Source: a virus. From it: a stretch of DNA of 23,800 nt. The position numbers and the translations under genes are program-made. A model generated the notes under the pieces. The model worked only from the letters and a program-made list of their open reading frames with translations, was not told the DNA's origin and made no database searches. The stretch covers positions 1 through 23,800 of IMG/VR virus record IMGVR_UViG_3300021963_000651. One strand, given 5' to 3'. Positions 1-9,757 of this stretch are shown piece by piece (position 1 is the stretch's first letter; each line of letters begins with the position of its first letter).

Positions 1-1455
1 TCTCAGTTCTTATCTGACGGTACAAGTTTTGAGTTATTATATGACGTAGATTTTGCTTCTAATTTTAATATTTCCAATAAAATGGACAGAAGTAAGACCC
101 CAATTTACACAAATGGGGTTTTAAGCGCATATAAGATCACAAAAACTGGTATTGTTGTGGCTGGTACAACTAGAATTTATACCCAAGTTATAAACAACAC
201 AAGACCATTTTATCAAATAACACTACCAGAAAATAATGTTTTATCGATTGAATCGGTAATACATAAAAACGGTACGAACTACCAAACATTACCAACCCAA
301 AGCGAGTTTTCGTCTGATATTAATAAATGGTATGAGATGCCATCTTTAGCGGAAAATTCAATTTTTGTTGATGATAAAACAGTTGCACCAGTTAATGGTG
401 TTTATAGTGGTAGTTATATGAATGTTGATAGAAAATTCATAAAAGAGTTCACACCAAACGGATTTTGTATTTTAACATTTGGTTCACAAACAAACCAAGG
501 GTTAGATATTTTAGATGATTTTGTAGATGGTGGTGGTTTTGACCTTAAAAGTTTCTTAAATAATGATAGTTTAGGTTGGGCACCATTAAATAACACAACA
601 CTGTATGTTAAATATAGAGTTGGTGGTGGTGCGGACACCAATGTCGGTGTTAATACAATTACAACAGTTGGTCAAGTTGGTATGAATCTTAACGGCCCTG
701 ACGCACAAACTAACGCTATTGTTCAAGGATCATTAACAGTTAAAAATATTACACCAGCTATTGGTGGTGGTGATGCCCCATCAATTGAAGCATTAAGAAA
801 TTATATCTCATACAATTTTGCGGCACAAAATAGAGCTGTGACCTTACAGGATTACAAAGCGGTTTTATTGGGTATGCCACCAAAATTTGGAACGCCAGCA
901 AAGGCGTCAGTTACTCAAGTCCAAAATAAAATTAATGTTGGTATTCTTTCAACAGACAGTGATGGTAATTTAAGTGATTTGGTATCAACTGTTGTACTAC
1001 AGAATGTTGCAAATTATTTATCCAGATATAGAATGATAAATGATTATGTGGTTGTTAAACCAGCATCAGTTATAAATGTTGGATTTGAGATATCAATACT
1101 AACTGAATCTGGTAACCAAGTAAATGCCATAGCATCAATTGCTCAGTTATTAAAGGATGAATTCGATCAAAATAAAATGCAATTAGGTCAAAGTTATTTA
1201 GTCGGTACGCTAATTAAAAAAATATCGCAAATTGATGGTGTTTTAAATATCAACTATATTAAGGCATTTAATAAAGTTGGTGGTGGTTATTCAACCAGTG
1301 CGTTAGATAGTACTATGATATTAGACATAAACACAAATGAAATTGATATAACATCTGGGGCAATAAAAGTTTCAGGTGATCAAATATTACAATTAAAATC
1401 ACCAGAAAAAGATATTGTTGTTATCCCAGTAACACAAAACACCTCAATAATATAA
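1..1455 (+). CDS. T4 gp6-like baseplate wedge protein (baseplate J family), 5' end missing
   Basis: The frame is open from base 1, so the gene starts left of the window and 484 C-terminal residues are visible. The ATG at 82 is internal: the upstream codons encode compatible protein (SDGTSFELLYDVDF). The best marker is at about 820-870, AAQNRAVTLQDYKAVL, which matches the conserved AxxRAVTxxDYKA-type segment of T4 gp6 and related baseplate J proteins. After it come alternating beta and helical stretches and a C-terminal part (LIKKISQIDGVLNI) typical of the family's ring-forming domain. In T4, gp6 dimers tie the wedges together around the tail hub and move during contraction. That role is inferred here from family membership. 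It implies a contractile tail. The next gene starts two bases after this stop, so they are almost certainly co-transcribed. Family call is fairly secure; exact gp6 equivalence is less so. Confidence 0.82.
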   Translation, partial: SQFLSDGTSFELLYDVDFASNFNISNKMDRSKTPIYTNGVLSAYKITKTGIVVAGTTRIYTQVINNTRPFYQITLPENNVLSIESVIHKNGTNYQTLPTQSEFSSDINKWYEMPSLAENSIFVDDKTVAPVNGVYSGSYMNVDRKFIKEFTPNGFCILTFGSQTNQGLDILDDFVDGGGFDLKSFLNNDSLGWAPLNNTTLYVKYRVGGGADTNVGVNTITTVGQVGMNLNGPDAQTNAIVQGSLTVKNITPAIGGGDAPSIEALRNYISYNFAAQNRAVTLQDYKAVLLGMPPKFGTPAKASVTQVQNKINVGILSTDSDGNLSDLVSTVVLQNVANYLSRYRMINDYVVVKPASVINVGFEISILTESGNQVNAIASIAQLLKDEFDQNKMQLGQSYLVGTLIKKISQIDGVLNINYIKAFNKVGGGYSTSALDSTMILDINTNEIDITSGAIKVSGDQILQLKSPEKDIVVIPVTQNTSII

Positions 1456-1456
1456 T

Positions 1457-3802
1457 ATGGAAGAAAGAAATATTAGAATTCCAGTTGATTTAAAAAGTGG
1501 CGATAAAAACTTAACGGTAAAAATAGAACAAGAATTTGATAATCTTGAGGTTCTAAGTTTAAAAATCTCAAACGCAGACGCCTATTCTAGGATGTGTTCA
1601 GATTTTGGTGTTATCGTTGGAAGAGTCATGTTAAATAACGGGTTTGGTGTTGAAAACGCCAAAGTTAATATTTTTATACCCATAACAGAAGAAGATAAAA
1701 ATAGACCTGAAATATATGAGTTATATCCATTTGAAACGGTAAATGATACATACCCAAATGGAGTTAGATATAATTTATTACCAAGGATTAGAAACCAAAG
1801 AAACCCAAGCCATAGAGCTGTTGGTAATTTTCCACATGAAAGTGATTTTTCACACTACCCTCAGTTATTAGAAATAACTGATAAATATTACAAGTATACA
1901 ACCACAACAAACGAATCTGGTGACTATATGATTTTTGGTGTACCATTAGGACAAAAAGATATTGTCATGGATTTTGATATTTTTGATACAAAATCATTTG
2001 ATTTAACAGCTAATGATTTAGTTGAGCAAGTCTCATTAAATGGTAGTATAAAAGCGCTAGAATCTTTATTAGCATCATCAGCCGATCCAGCGTTAAGCGC
2101 AATAACAGGCGCCACCGAGAATCAAACTAAAGTACCTAATTTTATTTACAAAGGTAATAATAATTATGAAGTTGAGGTTAAAACAAACTTGGATGACATG
2201 GTTAATATTTTCCATGAAACCAAACAAGTTATGGTTTCACCATTTTGGGGTGATGATGATTTTTGTGATGTTGGTATAACAAGATGTGATTTTAAAATTG
2301 ATTTCAAATACACACCGACAGCAATATTCTTTGGTTACATACACGCCCCATCGGCTGGTTTTGCCATTGATGGTGATTATAACTATACTGGCGCCTATAA
2401 TGATAGAAATCCAGAAATACACGGATTAGATACCTCACTTAATTATTATACTGGTGATATATACCCATACCAAAAAATGGAAGTGGTTGTATATCGATTA
2501 GATGATAACCTAAACCCTGGTAGTAGAAAAAGATTAGGTATTTTTGCTGGTGTTTATTATAGTGGTGTGTTTAGAATTAGTTTACCAATGTATGCGGACT
2601 ACTACACAACAAACGAATTTGGTGACCTGGTTCAAACAACTGATAAAAATTCTGGCATACCAACAAAGGGGTATTACTGTTTTGAGATATATGATACAGA
2701 TGATGGTTGGACAAATAGAAGATCACCATTGGGTGGTTTTGACTTAGCTCCGTTACCTGGTATTAGAATCCCATCTAGTTCTGCTGGTGATTATTGGATT
2801 GGTGGTTGGGATGGCACTTGGGATGGTTTATTTGAATATGATATCTTCAAAAGAAGACGTAAATTTTATACAGTTAAAACAATTCACACTAAACATGATT
2901 ACGAAAATATAAAAAAACCTGGTGATTATGTTAGATATTTCCCTGTTTTAAACAATAATAAAGTTAATACTTACTGGAATTTTCCTATATCGGTTGATGA
3001 AACACTTAATATTGAAGAACCAACAATAATTGGGTCAATATTAATACCTAGAATACAAGTTAAAGTTAAAAACCCATTTGGTCAATTATCATTTCCAGAT
3101 GAAATATTATCAACTTATTGGTTATCACCAGATGATACATACAACGAATGGGTACAAGATTGCGAAATGTTCTTGGGTTTAGGGACAAAAAAAGTTGGTG
3201 GTAAAAATTCTGGCTCGGTATTTACGGATCTGTTTAACGCAGATCAATTTATATACGATAACGGTGATAATATTTTTGGGGACATTGATACTTGGAATTA
3301 CGGTGATAATAGCCAGGTGGCCTTTACTCCATCATTATACGCTGCTGAGTTAGCAAAAAAGAAAGGCGCTAACGCTAATGGTTTTGGTGTACATAAAGCA
3401 TACAACCAAGTTGTTAGCGATGTTTCAACATACGGGGTTTTTATAAATTGTGCCGATTCAACAATCAGCAACAAAAGATCAGTTATGGAAATATTAATTT
3501 ATGATATAACAGATGATCTACCTAATTTAATTAAAGACGCTGTTTATTCGTCATATCAAAAAGGTGATACTCAAAATGTTATAGTTGCTAATAGCACAGC
3601 ATCGGCTCCAATATCAAGTATTATCCAAAGTAATAACGTTGATATATATGTTGAAGAAAACAATATAACAACAGACCAAGCTGGTAATATAATATCAACA
3701 ACTACTAATCCAAATGCTTATAATGGCCAGTATTATTATTTTGGTTTATGGAAAGATTCAAATGCACTGTATGATATTGAAAAAAATTATTTTGTTAAAT
3801 GA
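1457..3802 (+). CDS. Large baseplate/tail structural protein with carboxypeptidase-regulatory (CnaB-like) domain
   Basis: A 781-residue protein beginning one base after the gp6-like stop. Residues about 51-76 (GVIVGRVMLN followed by VENAKVNIFIP) and 152-175 (NESGDYMIFGVPLGQKDIV) are the two halves of a carboxypeptidase-regulatory-like beta sandwich. The usual pattern is G-x-V, GA-x-V, then a G-x-Y-x-F-x-x-(L/V)-P-x-G loop. Here a stretch of about 75 residues rich in Pro, Arg and aromatic residues separates the halves. The remainder is rich in Tyr, Asp, Gly and Trp (for example GGWDGTWDGLFEYD near residues 450-463) and is not assigned. No signal peptide or membrane segment is seen. Position directly after gp6 suggests a wedge-periphery protein, perhaps filling the place of T4 gp7, but no gp7 similarity was recognised. 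The TGA stop overlaps the next ATG (ATGA), implying translational coupling. Confidence 0.72.
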   Translation: MEERNIRIPVDLKSGDKNLTVKIEQEFDNLEVLSLKISNADAYSRMCSDFGVIVGRVMLNNGFGVENAKVNIFIPITEEDKNRPEIYELYPFETVNDTYPNGVRYNLLPRIRNQRNPSHRAVGNFPHESDFSHYPQLLEITDKYYKYTTTTNESGDYMIFGVPLGQKDIVMDFDIFDTKSFDLTANDLVEQVSLNGSIKALESLLASSADPALSAITGATENQTKVPNFIYKGNNNYEVEVKTNLDDMVNIFHETKQVMVSPFWGDDDFCDVGITRCDFKIDFKYTPTAIFFGYIHAPSAGFAIDGDYNYTGAYNDRNPEIHGLDTSLNYYTGDIYPYQKMEVVVYRLDDNLNPGSRKRLGIFAGVYYSGVFRISLPMYADYYTTNEFGDLVQTTDKNSGIPTKGYYCFEIYDTDDGWTNRRSPLGGFDLAPLPGIRIPSSSAGDYWIGGWDGTWDGLFEYDIFKRRRKFYTVKTIHTKHDYENIKKPGDYVRYFPVLNNNKVNTYWNFPISVDETLNIEEPTIIGSILIPRIQVKVKNPFGQLSFPDEILSTYWLSPDDTYNEWVQDCEMFLGLGTKKVGGKNSGSVFTDLFNADQFIYDNGDNIFGDIDTWNYGDNSQVAFTPSLYAAELAKKKGANANGFGVHKAYNQVVSDVSTYGVFINCADSTISNKRSVMEILIYDITDDLPNLIKDAVYSSYQKGDTQNVIVANSTASAPISSIIQSNNVDIYVEENNITTDQAGNIISTTTNPNAYNGQYYYFGLWKDSNALYDIEKNYFVK

Positions 3803-5538
3803 GTAATATAGTTGAAATATTAGGTGAAAAGAAATTCTCTGGATCTAAACCAGGGGATATTAAGTCGTCAATCGTATTAGAGGAAACGAATCAGATGCGA
3901 TATGATAATAATTTATTTTATACCGTATCACAACAAACACAATTTATAGATGAAAAAAGAAACTGTGGTAATTTTAGAATTTACGGTAAGATAAACCCAA
4001 TTATTGCACTTGATGTACATAAAAAAACAACAGCTGGTTATAAAAAAATAAATGTTGATAATAATTTATTTGACCTCAATTTAGACAACTGGTCTATTGT
4101 TGTTTTAAAATCTAAAAGAATTGAAACTGGATTAAATTCTGATGGGAAACAAACATATTCTAAAGGTATTAAAAGAATAATAAAACATGAGGGTGATGAC
4201 CCCAATAAAGGTAAAATACTTTTTAATTTAGATTTAAAAAACGGATTACCAGCTAAAACATACAAAAGTAATATATATACGGATAATTACGGTTTATATT
4301 TTCCGCTTGGTCACAACTTTTCAGTTGGTGATAGAATTAAAATAGATAGCCTGGCTCAACATAAAATACCTAACGGTTTTTATAATGTTGAGATTGTTGA
4401 TTCAGATAGAATTTATATAAATTACCAACCATATGAAATGAATCGTGCTCTTATACCTACAAGCATTAGCACTAAAGGTTTGGAGGCGATTAATTTAGCT
4501 GATGTTATACCACCAGAAAATTCAACAATAATAAAAAATAACGAAGAATTAAAGTCAACGATGGTGGTTGGTAATTTAAGTTTCTCATCTAGTGTCGATT
4601 CGATTAAAAATTTAAGCGCACTAAGACCAAAGATAGCTCCATTTACACAACCAGAATTTTACATCACAAAAATACAAGAAAAAGAAGCTCTTGAATATTA
4701 CGTTAAAGTATTGGAGGTTATTGATATCATAGATGAGATTGATGATTGTGGATTTTCAAAAAATTTCATGAATCAGCAAGTTAAAAGTTTTTTCTTAAAT
4801 AAAGATTTATCATTAGATGGTTTAACTAACAATAAAAACGAACCATTGGTTGATATCTATATCGGAATAATCAAAAACGCATCAGTAGACTCCAAATCGT
4901 ATACAACGGTTGAGGCGCACTTTAGTGATTTTATTGATCATGTTAGTGATGGTGATGGTTTACAAACTATAAATAAAACTATTAGCTATAATGATATAAA
5001 AAACACAAACAAAAAACCAAAAATTGGTGATACTTTTTATTATTGTGTTTGTGAGCATTCAACTGAAGAATTAACCGAAGTTGAGTTAGGTCAAATATAT
5101 CATAGATTTATACATAGAGATGTTTTATTTAATTATAAACCATTTTATAAAATTAATTTAAAATTAAAATCACCATATATTGAAGATGGTGATGCGAATA
5201 TCAGCGGTATACCAGCGCATGCGGTATATAGTAGACAAAGGGAAAAATATATTTGGCGTGATATTTTTGATGTTGGGGTTGCTGATGATGGTGGGAATGT
5301 AATCGATTTTCCGTTTATGAATAATGCGTTATATGTATTTAACCAAATCAACTTTTTTGTTAAATCAGAAAAATCAGCAACAAAGTCATTTAAATTAAAT
5401 TTAAATGATATAACTAATAATAGTAATGGTGGCAATGAATTAAATAGTATGTTATCTGATATTTTAGATGATATGAATTTAAATGAAAAAGACCCAAATA
5501 CTAAACCATATAATCAATATAAAGAAGAGAAATGTTAA
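3799..5538 (+). CDS. Unrecognised baseplate-region structural protein, 579 aa
   Basis: The start ATG overlaps the previous TGA stop by four bases, which fixes the start. The protein is acidic and beta-rich, with no signal peptide or membrane segment. Visible elements: an N-terminal region with NCGNFRIYGKINPIIALDVH (about residues 55-75); a region around 165-200 containing SVGDRIKIDS and NGFYNVEIVDSDRIYINY, which looks like a small beta-barrel; and a late aromatic segment REKYIWRDIFDVGVADDGG (about 478-495) followed by DFPFMNNALYVFNQINFFV. The last 40 residues are Asn/Asp-rich and probably flexible. I do not recognise the family. Its place in a coupled row after the gp6-like gene makes a baseplate or tail component the best inference. 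It overlaps the next gene by seven bases. Confidence 0.62.
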   Translation: MSNIVEILGEKKFSGSKPGDIKSSIVLEETNQMRYDNNLFYTVSQQTQFIDEKRNCGNFRIYGKINPIIALDVHKKTTAGYKKINVDNNLFDLNLDNWSIVVLKSKRIETGLNSDGKQTYSKGIKRIIKHEGDDPNKGKILFNLDLKNGLPAKTYKSNIYTDNYGLYFPLGHNFSVGDRIKIDSLAQHKIPNGFYNVEIVDSDRIYINYQPYEMNRALIPTSISTKGLEAINLADVIPPENSTIIKNNEELKSTMVVGNLSFSSSVDSIKNLSALRPKIAPFTQPEFYITKIQEKEALEYYVKVLEVIDIIDEIDDCGFSKNFMNQQVKSFFLNKDLSLDGLTNNKNEPLVDIYIGIIKNASVDSKSYTTVEAHFSDFIDHVSDGDGLQTINKTISYNDIKNTNKKPKIGDTFYYCVCEHSTEELTEVELGQIYHRFIHRDVLFNYKPFYKINLKLKSPYIEDGDANISGIPAHAVYSRQREKYIWRDIFDVGVADDGGNVIDFPFMNNALYVFNQINFFVKSEKSATKSFKLNLNDITNNSNGGNELNSMLSDILDDMNLNEKDPNTKPYNQYKEEKC

Positions 5539-8039
5539 AAAGTAGGGTTATAGATAATGATATTATTATTAATAGTTTAATAACAGGGCAAGATTATAGT
5601 AGCGATCGTGATTACTATAATAATAAGTTATTAAATCTCGGGGCGTTAAGCGTTATTAATTCAATCAATGATTCGGAGGTTTATGAATTTAAACCAAATG
5701 CCAATGAATTAAATTTTAATATCTTCTTTTTAAGGTATATGCAAACTAATGAGATAAACGAGATAACACCGTATATCGAATCTAATTTTATTACACATGT
5801 AAATAAAACAAAAATAGAATTGGGTATTACAAATAGTGCTGGGGTCAATTTGGGTGCGTCTTTTAATAACATATTTGAAGTTAGACAAGCCGACACAAAT
5901 CTAAGGGAACCAAAATTAAAAGTTGAAAAAAATGAAGCGATAACCCAATCACTTGAAAAAAAACCATACGTATCATTTGATAAAGTTGGTGAGAGTTTAC
6001 TATTAAGACCAGTTAAAAGTGGTACACCTGTATTTTATAATAGTTATACAATTCCTTTTTGGGATAAAAAAAACGATTGGGTTAATAATGGGTTATTATA
6101 TACCAATAAACCATATTTTAATAATTCATTCATGTTGCTGGAGTTTTACGACTCACCATCACCACTTAATCAAAATAGAATATTATCAACACCAGTTTTT
6201 GTTAACAGTAGATACAATATAAAAGAAATAACAAATAATGGTAAAAAAAGTGTGATGCATGAAAGACCTTGTTTTAAATTAAAAAATGGTTCAGACGGCT
6301 TCTCATTTTTCTTCTTAAACAATTTCATTAAAAACGATTTTTACGTTAAATTTTCTTTTTGGGATGCCGCTAATGGTAACAAAATACCACTACTACCTTC
6401 TTGTGAAAACGAAAAGAGTAAAAAATGGTTTCAAGATGTTAACAAGTTTAAACAGGAATTTAATTATTTAAAATACGTATTAGATTATACTAATAAAACA
6501 TATAAAATATATGAGTACAATACCCAGACAAATGATTTTGATTTGGAGAGAGTTAATTTTGATTTGTACGAATTAGCATTTGACCCGTATTTTAATAATG
6601 TATTTGTTAGCAACGATATACCTATTGACGCTTTAACACTCAAGCCAGTTGACAGACCATTTTGCCCTTTAAAATTTAGTGTTCGCAACTTGTATACAGA
6701 TAAATACTTGGGTGATTCAGTATCAATACAAAAAAGCGTGGTATACACCAAAAGCTCAACACCGCTGTATAGTTATTTAAGTAGTGAAAAACACACTGGT
6801 AGATTTTTAGATAAAATGGAATCTTATATAAAAAGTATACCATCAAAAACAATAACAAATTTACCAGAAAGTGAATTTGTATACCCAACAATATCAAATT
6901 ACAGGGATCCAATTAAGATAAATGGATTTGTTCATAAAGTACAAAAATTAATTGCAAGTAATGTTGACACTGATTCTTGGAAAATAAGAAAACTATCACT
7001 ACAAGATGTATCAGTTATTATTGACGATCATAAAATATATGATAAAACCTATTACCTAGAGATGGAGTCAAGCTGGGAGAGACCAAACCGTGATAGGATA
7101 TCTGAAGCTATGACACTCATGCTTAACGGTACAACCGATTCTATTAGCACAAGTAGCACCGCCAATGATTTAATATATAAATTAATGACATCTGTTGATT
7201 TTATTGAATATGTTATAAATTATTTTAACGATGAATTGGATAAAGAGGTATCAACAATCAATAGTAATGGCGCTTACCAAACTGGATTCAGTTACCTAGC
7301 TCAATTAATGCAAGTTATTTTGGATGGGATGGGTTATGTTGAAACATTCGGTGTTGCTTTTTATGGTTATGATTATGATTATAATGCCCAAAAATATGTT
7401 TATTATAACCAATTATCACCATATAAAAATGACATCATTTCACAATATAAAAATCTTGTCGCATATGGTGATTCAAAAGTATCGAAAATAAGAAAAGATG
7501 TTATTAATGTTCTTAAAAACGTTTATGAATATTATGATAAAGTTAATGACCACAAAACTGTTGATACAATAGTTGATTACATTTATAATAATTTTGATTC
7601 ATTTCAATTAAGTGGTATGGTCGATGATTATATTGCCGTGGCAAATAATAACCAAGTCGACACATCAATTAAGAATGAATTAGATAAAATTTATAATGGT
7701 GGTGAGGACTATGTGATGTCGCAAATCGATGATAACCCAGGTTTAAGAGATTATTTATTAAACTTTGTTGTCATACAAGATAGTGATAGGTTTATTAGTG
7801 AAAATGAAACTATTGGCTTTACGATAAATGTTATTATTGGTAAAAATACCAAACAGTTGGTGTATGGGGCAACTAGTTTATCGGTAATGGGTAAATTAAA
7901 AATATCACTAATAGATGAACAATCCAACATTAAAAACATATTTGTACCAATTAATATTAAACTAAAACCTGGCTCTAAACCAAAAATAACCCCAACAACA
8001 ATTATCCCACAAATAAATTTAACAGCGATTAATATTTAA
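5532..8039 (+). CDS. Unrecognised large structural protein, 835 aa
   Basis: The start lies seven bases inside the end of the previous gene, in another frame. The purine-rich AAAGAAGAGAA just upstream is one of the few stretches here that could weakly act as a ribosome binding site. The N-terminal half is Asn/Phe/Tyr-rich and probably beta-stranded (for example PFWDKKNDWVNNGLLYTNKP and PVFVNSRYNIKEI). Residues from about 515 to 770 are more helical, with DRISEAMTLMLNGTTDSI, a Tyr-rich run YYGYDYDYN-like near 615-625, and ISQYKNLVAYGDSKVSKI. The C-terminus returns to strands ending in a Pro/Thr-rich tail (about 815-835). No enzyme motif, signal peptide or transmembrane segment is evident. I cannot name the family. 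The neighbours argue for a baseplate or fibre-support component. The following gene begins five bases after its TAA stop. Confidence 0.6.
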   Translation: MLKSRVIDNDIIINSLITGQDYSSDRDYYNNKLLNLGALSVINSINDSEVYEFKPNANELNFNIFFLRYMQTNEINEITPYIESNFITHVNKTKIELGITNSAGVNLGASFNNIFEVRQADTNLREPKLKVEKNEAITQSLEKKPYVSFDKVGESLLLRPVKSGTPVFYNSYTIPFWDKKNDWVNNGLLYTNKPYFNNSFMLLEFYDSPSPLNQNRILSTPVFVNSRYNIKEITNNGKKSVMHERPCFKLKNGSDGFSFFFLNNFIKNDFYVKFSFWDAANGNKIPLLPSCENEKSKKWFQDVNKFKQEFNYLKYVLDYTNKTYKIYEYNTQTNDFDLERVNFDLYELAFDPYFNNVFVSNDIPIDALTLKPVDRPFCPLKFSVRNLYTDKYLGDSVSIQKSVVYTKSSTPLYSYLSSEKHTGRFLDKMESYIKSIPSKTITNLPESEFVYPTISNYRDPIKINGFVHKVQKLIASNVDTDSWKIRKLSLQDVSVIIDDHKIYDKTYYLEMESSWERPNRDRISEAMTLMLNGTTDSISTSSTANDLIYKLMTSVDFIEYVINYFNDELDKEVSTINSNGAYQTGFSYLAQLMQVILDGMGYVETFGVAFYGYDYDYNAQKYVYYNQLSPYKNDIISQYKNLVAYGDSKVSKIRKDVINVLKNVYEYYDKVNDHKTVDTIVDYIYNNFDSFQLSGMVDDYIAVANNNQVDTSIKNELDKIYNGGEDYVMSQIDDNPGLRDYLLNFVVIQDSDRFISENETIGFTINVIIGKNTKQLVYGATSLSVMGKLKISLIDEQSNIKNIFVPINIKLKPGSKPKITPTTIIPQINLTAINI

Positions 8040-8044
8040 ATAGA

Positions 8045-8851
8045 ATGCAAGTAATTTTAGGTGAAACGGAAAGTCAAATAAAGGTTTATTTAGAATCAAA
8101 TACGATTCTACCAGGGACTTATGTTAATGCGGAATATAATATCCCAGAGGACTACCGCATACAACAACTTGAAAAAATAGCTGATAAATTTGTCACATAT
8201 CCAGTTAAAAATTCAGCCACTGGTTATACCACAAATACAAAAATAATATCAACATACGAAGATGTTATAACTCATTTTGAAAATGCGGATGACAAGTATT
8301 TTGTAACTGGATATACCGACAGTAAATTTGATTTATTATCTAAATTTTTTAGTAAAACCGCTATATCAAATTTAAAAAATGCCAGCAGTGATGTGAAATT
8401 TAAAGAGTTCATTGGTGATGAATCAGGTAAAAAGATTGAAGTTATTAGAAGTCAAGAAAATAACAATATTGTTAGGACAAAAATAAAATTTATGATACCA
8501 GGGTTGGATATTTCAGCCATGATTTTACTAGATGACGATAAAACTCCAGAATATGTACTTTATTTAGATACACAAAACCCTATAAAGTATGTTGATTTTG
8601 GTGAGGGATATACTATATTTAAGTACATGAGATCTAATATAGAAGAAGCTGAGACAGCAAATATTATTTTTTATGATGGTTTTATTGAGGAGCCAAAAAT
8701 AATCTCGGAAGTATTTATAGATAGAGGTTTAAATAGTGGATTTGAAAAGATGAAAAAACTTAAAAATGTCACAGATTTAAACGAATTAAACAAAATGGGA
8801 TTGGGTTATTATAAAATAAATAAAAAGGGATATAATTTTAAAAATATATAA
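8045..8851 (+). CDS. Unrecognised baseplate-region protein, 268 aa
   Basis: A 268-residue Lys/Glu-rich protein whose ATG lies five bases after the previous stop with no Shine-Dalgarno sequence. The N-terminus (MQVILGETESQIKVYL) looks like paired strands. The middle holds a helical stretch around 100-130 with DLLSKFFSKTAISNLKN, then a beta region (KIKFMIPGLDISAMILLDDD). The C-terminal part has SEVFIDRGLNSGFEKMKKL and ELNKMGLGYYKINKKG. This FIDRG...L...G.GYY pattern feels like a conserved structural-protein motif, but I cannot attach a family name. No catalytic or membrane features are seen. Placement between large structural genes suggests a virion role. Three bases separate it from the next start. 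Confidence 0.6.
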   Translation: MQVILGETESQIKVYLESNTILPGTYVNAEYNIPEDYRIQQLEKIADKFVTYPVKNSATGYTTNTKIISTYEDVITHFENADDKYFVTGYTDSKFDLLSKFFSKTAISNLKNASSDVKFKEFIGDESGKKIEVIRSQENNNIVRTKIKFMIPGLDISAMILLDDDKTPEYVLYLDTQNPIKYVDFGEGYTIFKYMRSNIEEAETANIIFYDGFIEEPKIISEVFIDRGLNSGFEKMKKLKNVTDLNELNKMGLGYYKINKKGYNFKNI

Positions 8852-8854
8852 AAA

Positions 8855-9757
8855 ATGGCTATCGGTGTTTATGGGGTTAAAAGACCCGCAGATGTGGATC
8901 CTAACGATATAGAAGTAGTGGTTATTTACACTAAAACTAGGAATGCGGGTGAATCGCAAATAATAACAAAACTATTTGGTAATCAAGTAATTAAACCAGT
9001 TATGTCAACACCAGAATTTGGTGGTAAAGACGTTGAAATACTTGGTGGTTTATATAACATGACATTACCAAAAACTGTTTTTAATCAAAAAGGGTTCTAT
9101 ACGATATACATTAGACCAGCCCAAATTAGACTTAAAATTGAGGATTGTGCTGAATTGGCGACATATCCTGATGTTAAAGGTTTGGTTTTTAACATTGATA
9201 CAGCCCCAACAAACTTTATCAATAAATTTACGAATAATGGTTTAGATGGGTATAGAATTGAATATCTAAATAACGATGGCACCAAAATACCCAACTTATA
9301 CAGAATTATCACATCATCTTTTATCGCTGAACCAGTACAAATTAACACACCAAACTCGTCTCAAAAGTCGATTAAATACATTTATAACAATGTTGGTAAT
9401 ATGCTATTCTGTACTGTAACACCAAACACAGCTCCTAGTTTTAAACCAACATCAGCTCCATTTATAGGTAGAAAAGATCAAAATATCATCATAACCAACA
9501 CCAACTTTTCTCCACAGATAATAGAAGTTGAAATGGTAAATTATGATTTGGAAAGTTTAGCCATAGGTTTATTCGCTGATCAAACAAAATCAATGGATGA
9601 TGGGATATATACATTATACGATTTTGATGGTAACATTTATGCGCAATATGATCTATATGAGATTAGAGACGCTGTAGATAAAAAATTATTTGAGGTCAGA
9701 AAGAAAAGAACAAGTATTGACACAACAAAAGCCCTAAACAGAATAGTTAAACAATAA
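8855..9757 (+). CDS. Unrecognised baseplate-region protein, 300 aa
   Basis: A 300-residue protein starting MAIGVYGVKRPADVDPNDIE, a compact N-terminus that probably folds at once; there is no signal peptide. The body alternates predicted strands with loops (FYTIYIRPAQIRLKI near 88-102, and NLYRIITSSFIAEPVQI near 147-163). The C-terminal 75 residues include DGIYTLYDFDGNIYAQYDLYE and a basic, helical end (about 265-300, VDKKLFEVRKKRTS...). A basic helical tail after a beta body is compatible with docking onto a larger partner, which is inference only. Its TAA stop shares one base with the next gene's ATG (TAATG), so it is translationally coupled to the giant 2526-residue protein. The family was not recognised. 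Confidence 0.6.
   Translation: MAIGVYGVKRPADVDPNDIEVVVIYTKTRNAGESQIITKLFGNQVIKPVMSTPEFGGKDVEILGGLYNMTLPKTVFNQKGFYTIYIRPAQIRLKIEDCAELATYPDVKGLVFNIDTAPTNFINKFTNNGLDGYRIEYLNNDGTKIPNLYRIITSSFIAEPVQINTPNSSQKSIKYIYNNVGNMLFCTVTPNTAPSFKPTSAPFIGRKDQNIIITNTNFSPQIIEVEMVNYDLESLAIGLFADQTKSMDDGIYTLYDFDGNIYAQYDLYEIRDAVDKKLFEVRKKRTSIDTTKALNRIVKQ

Noticed and set aside
82-84. ATG at 82 as the true start of the gp6-like gene
   Set aside because: The same frame is open from base 1 with compatible protein sequence, so this ATG is internal and the gene is cut by the window edge.
5145-5435. 96-codon open frame on the - strand within the 579-aa gene
   Set aside because: Hydrophobic reading of the opposite strand of an Asn/Lys-rich gene; no supporting signals and no other - strand gene in the window.
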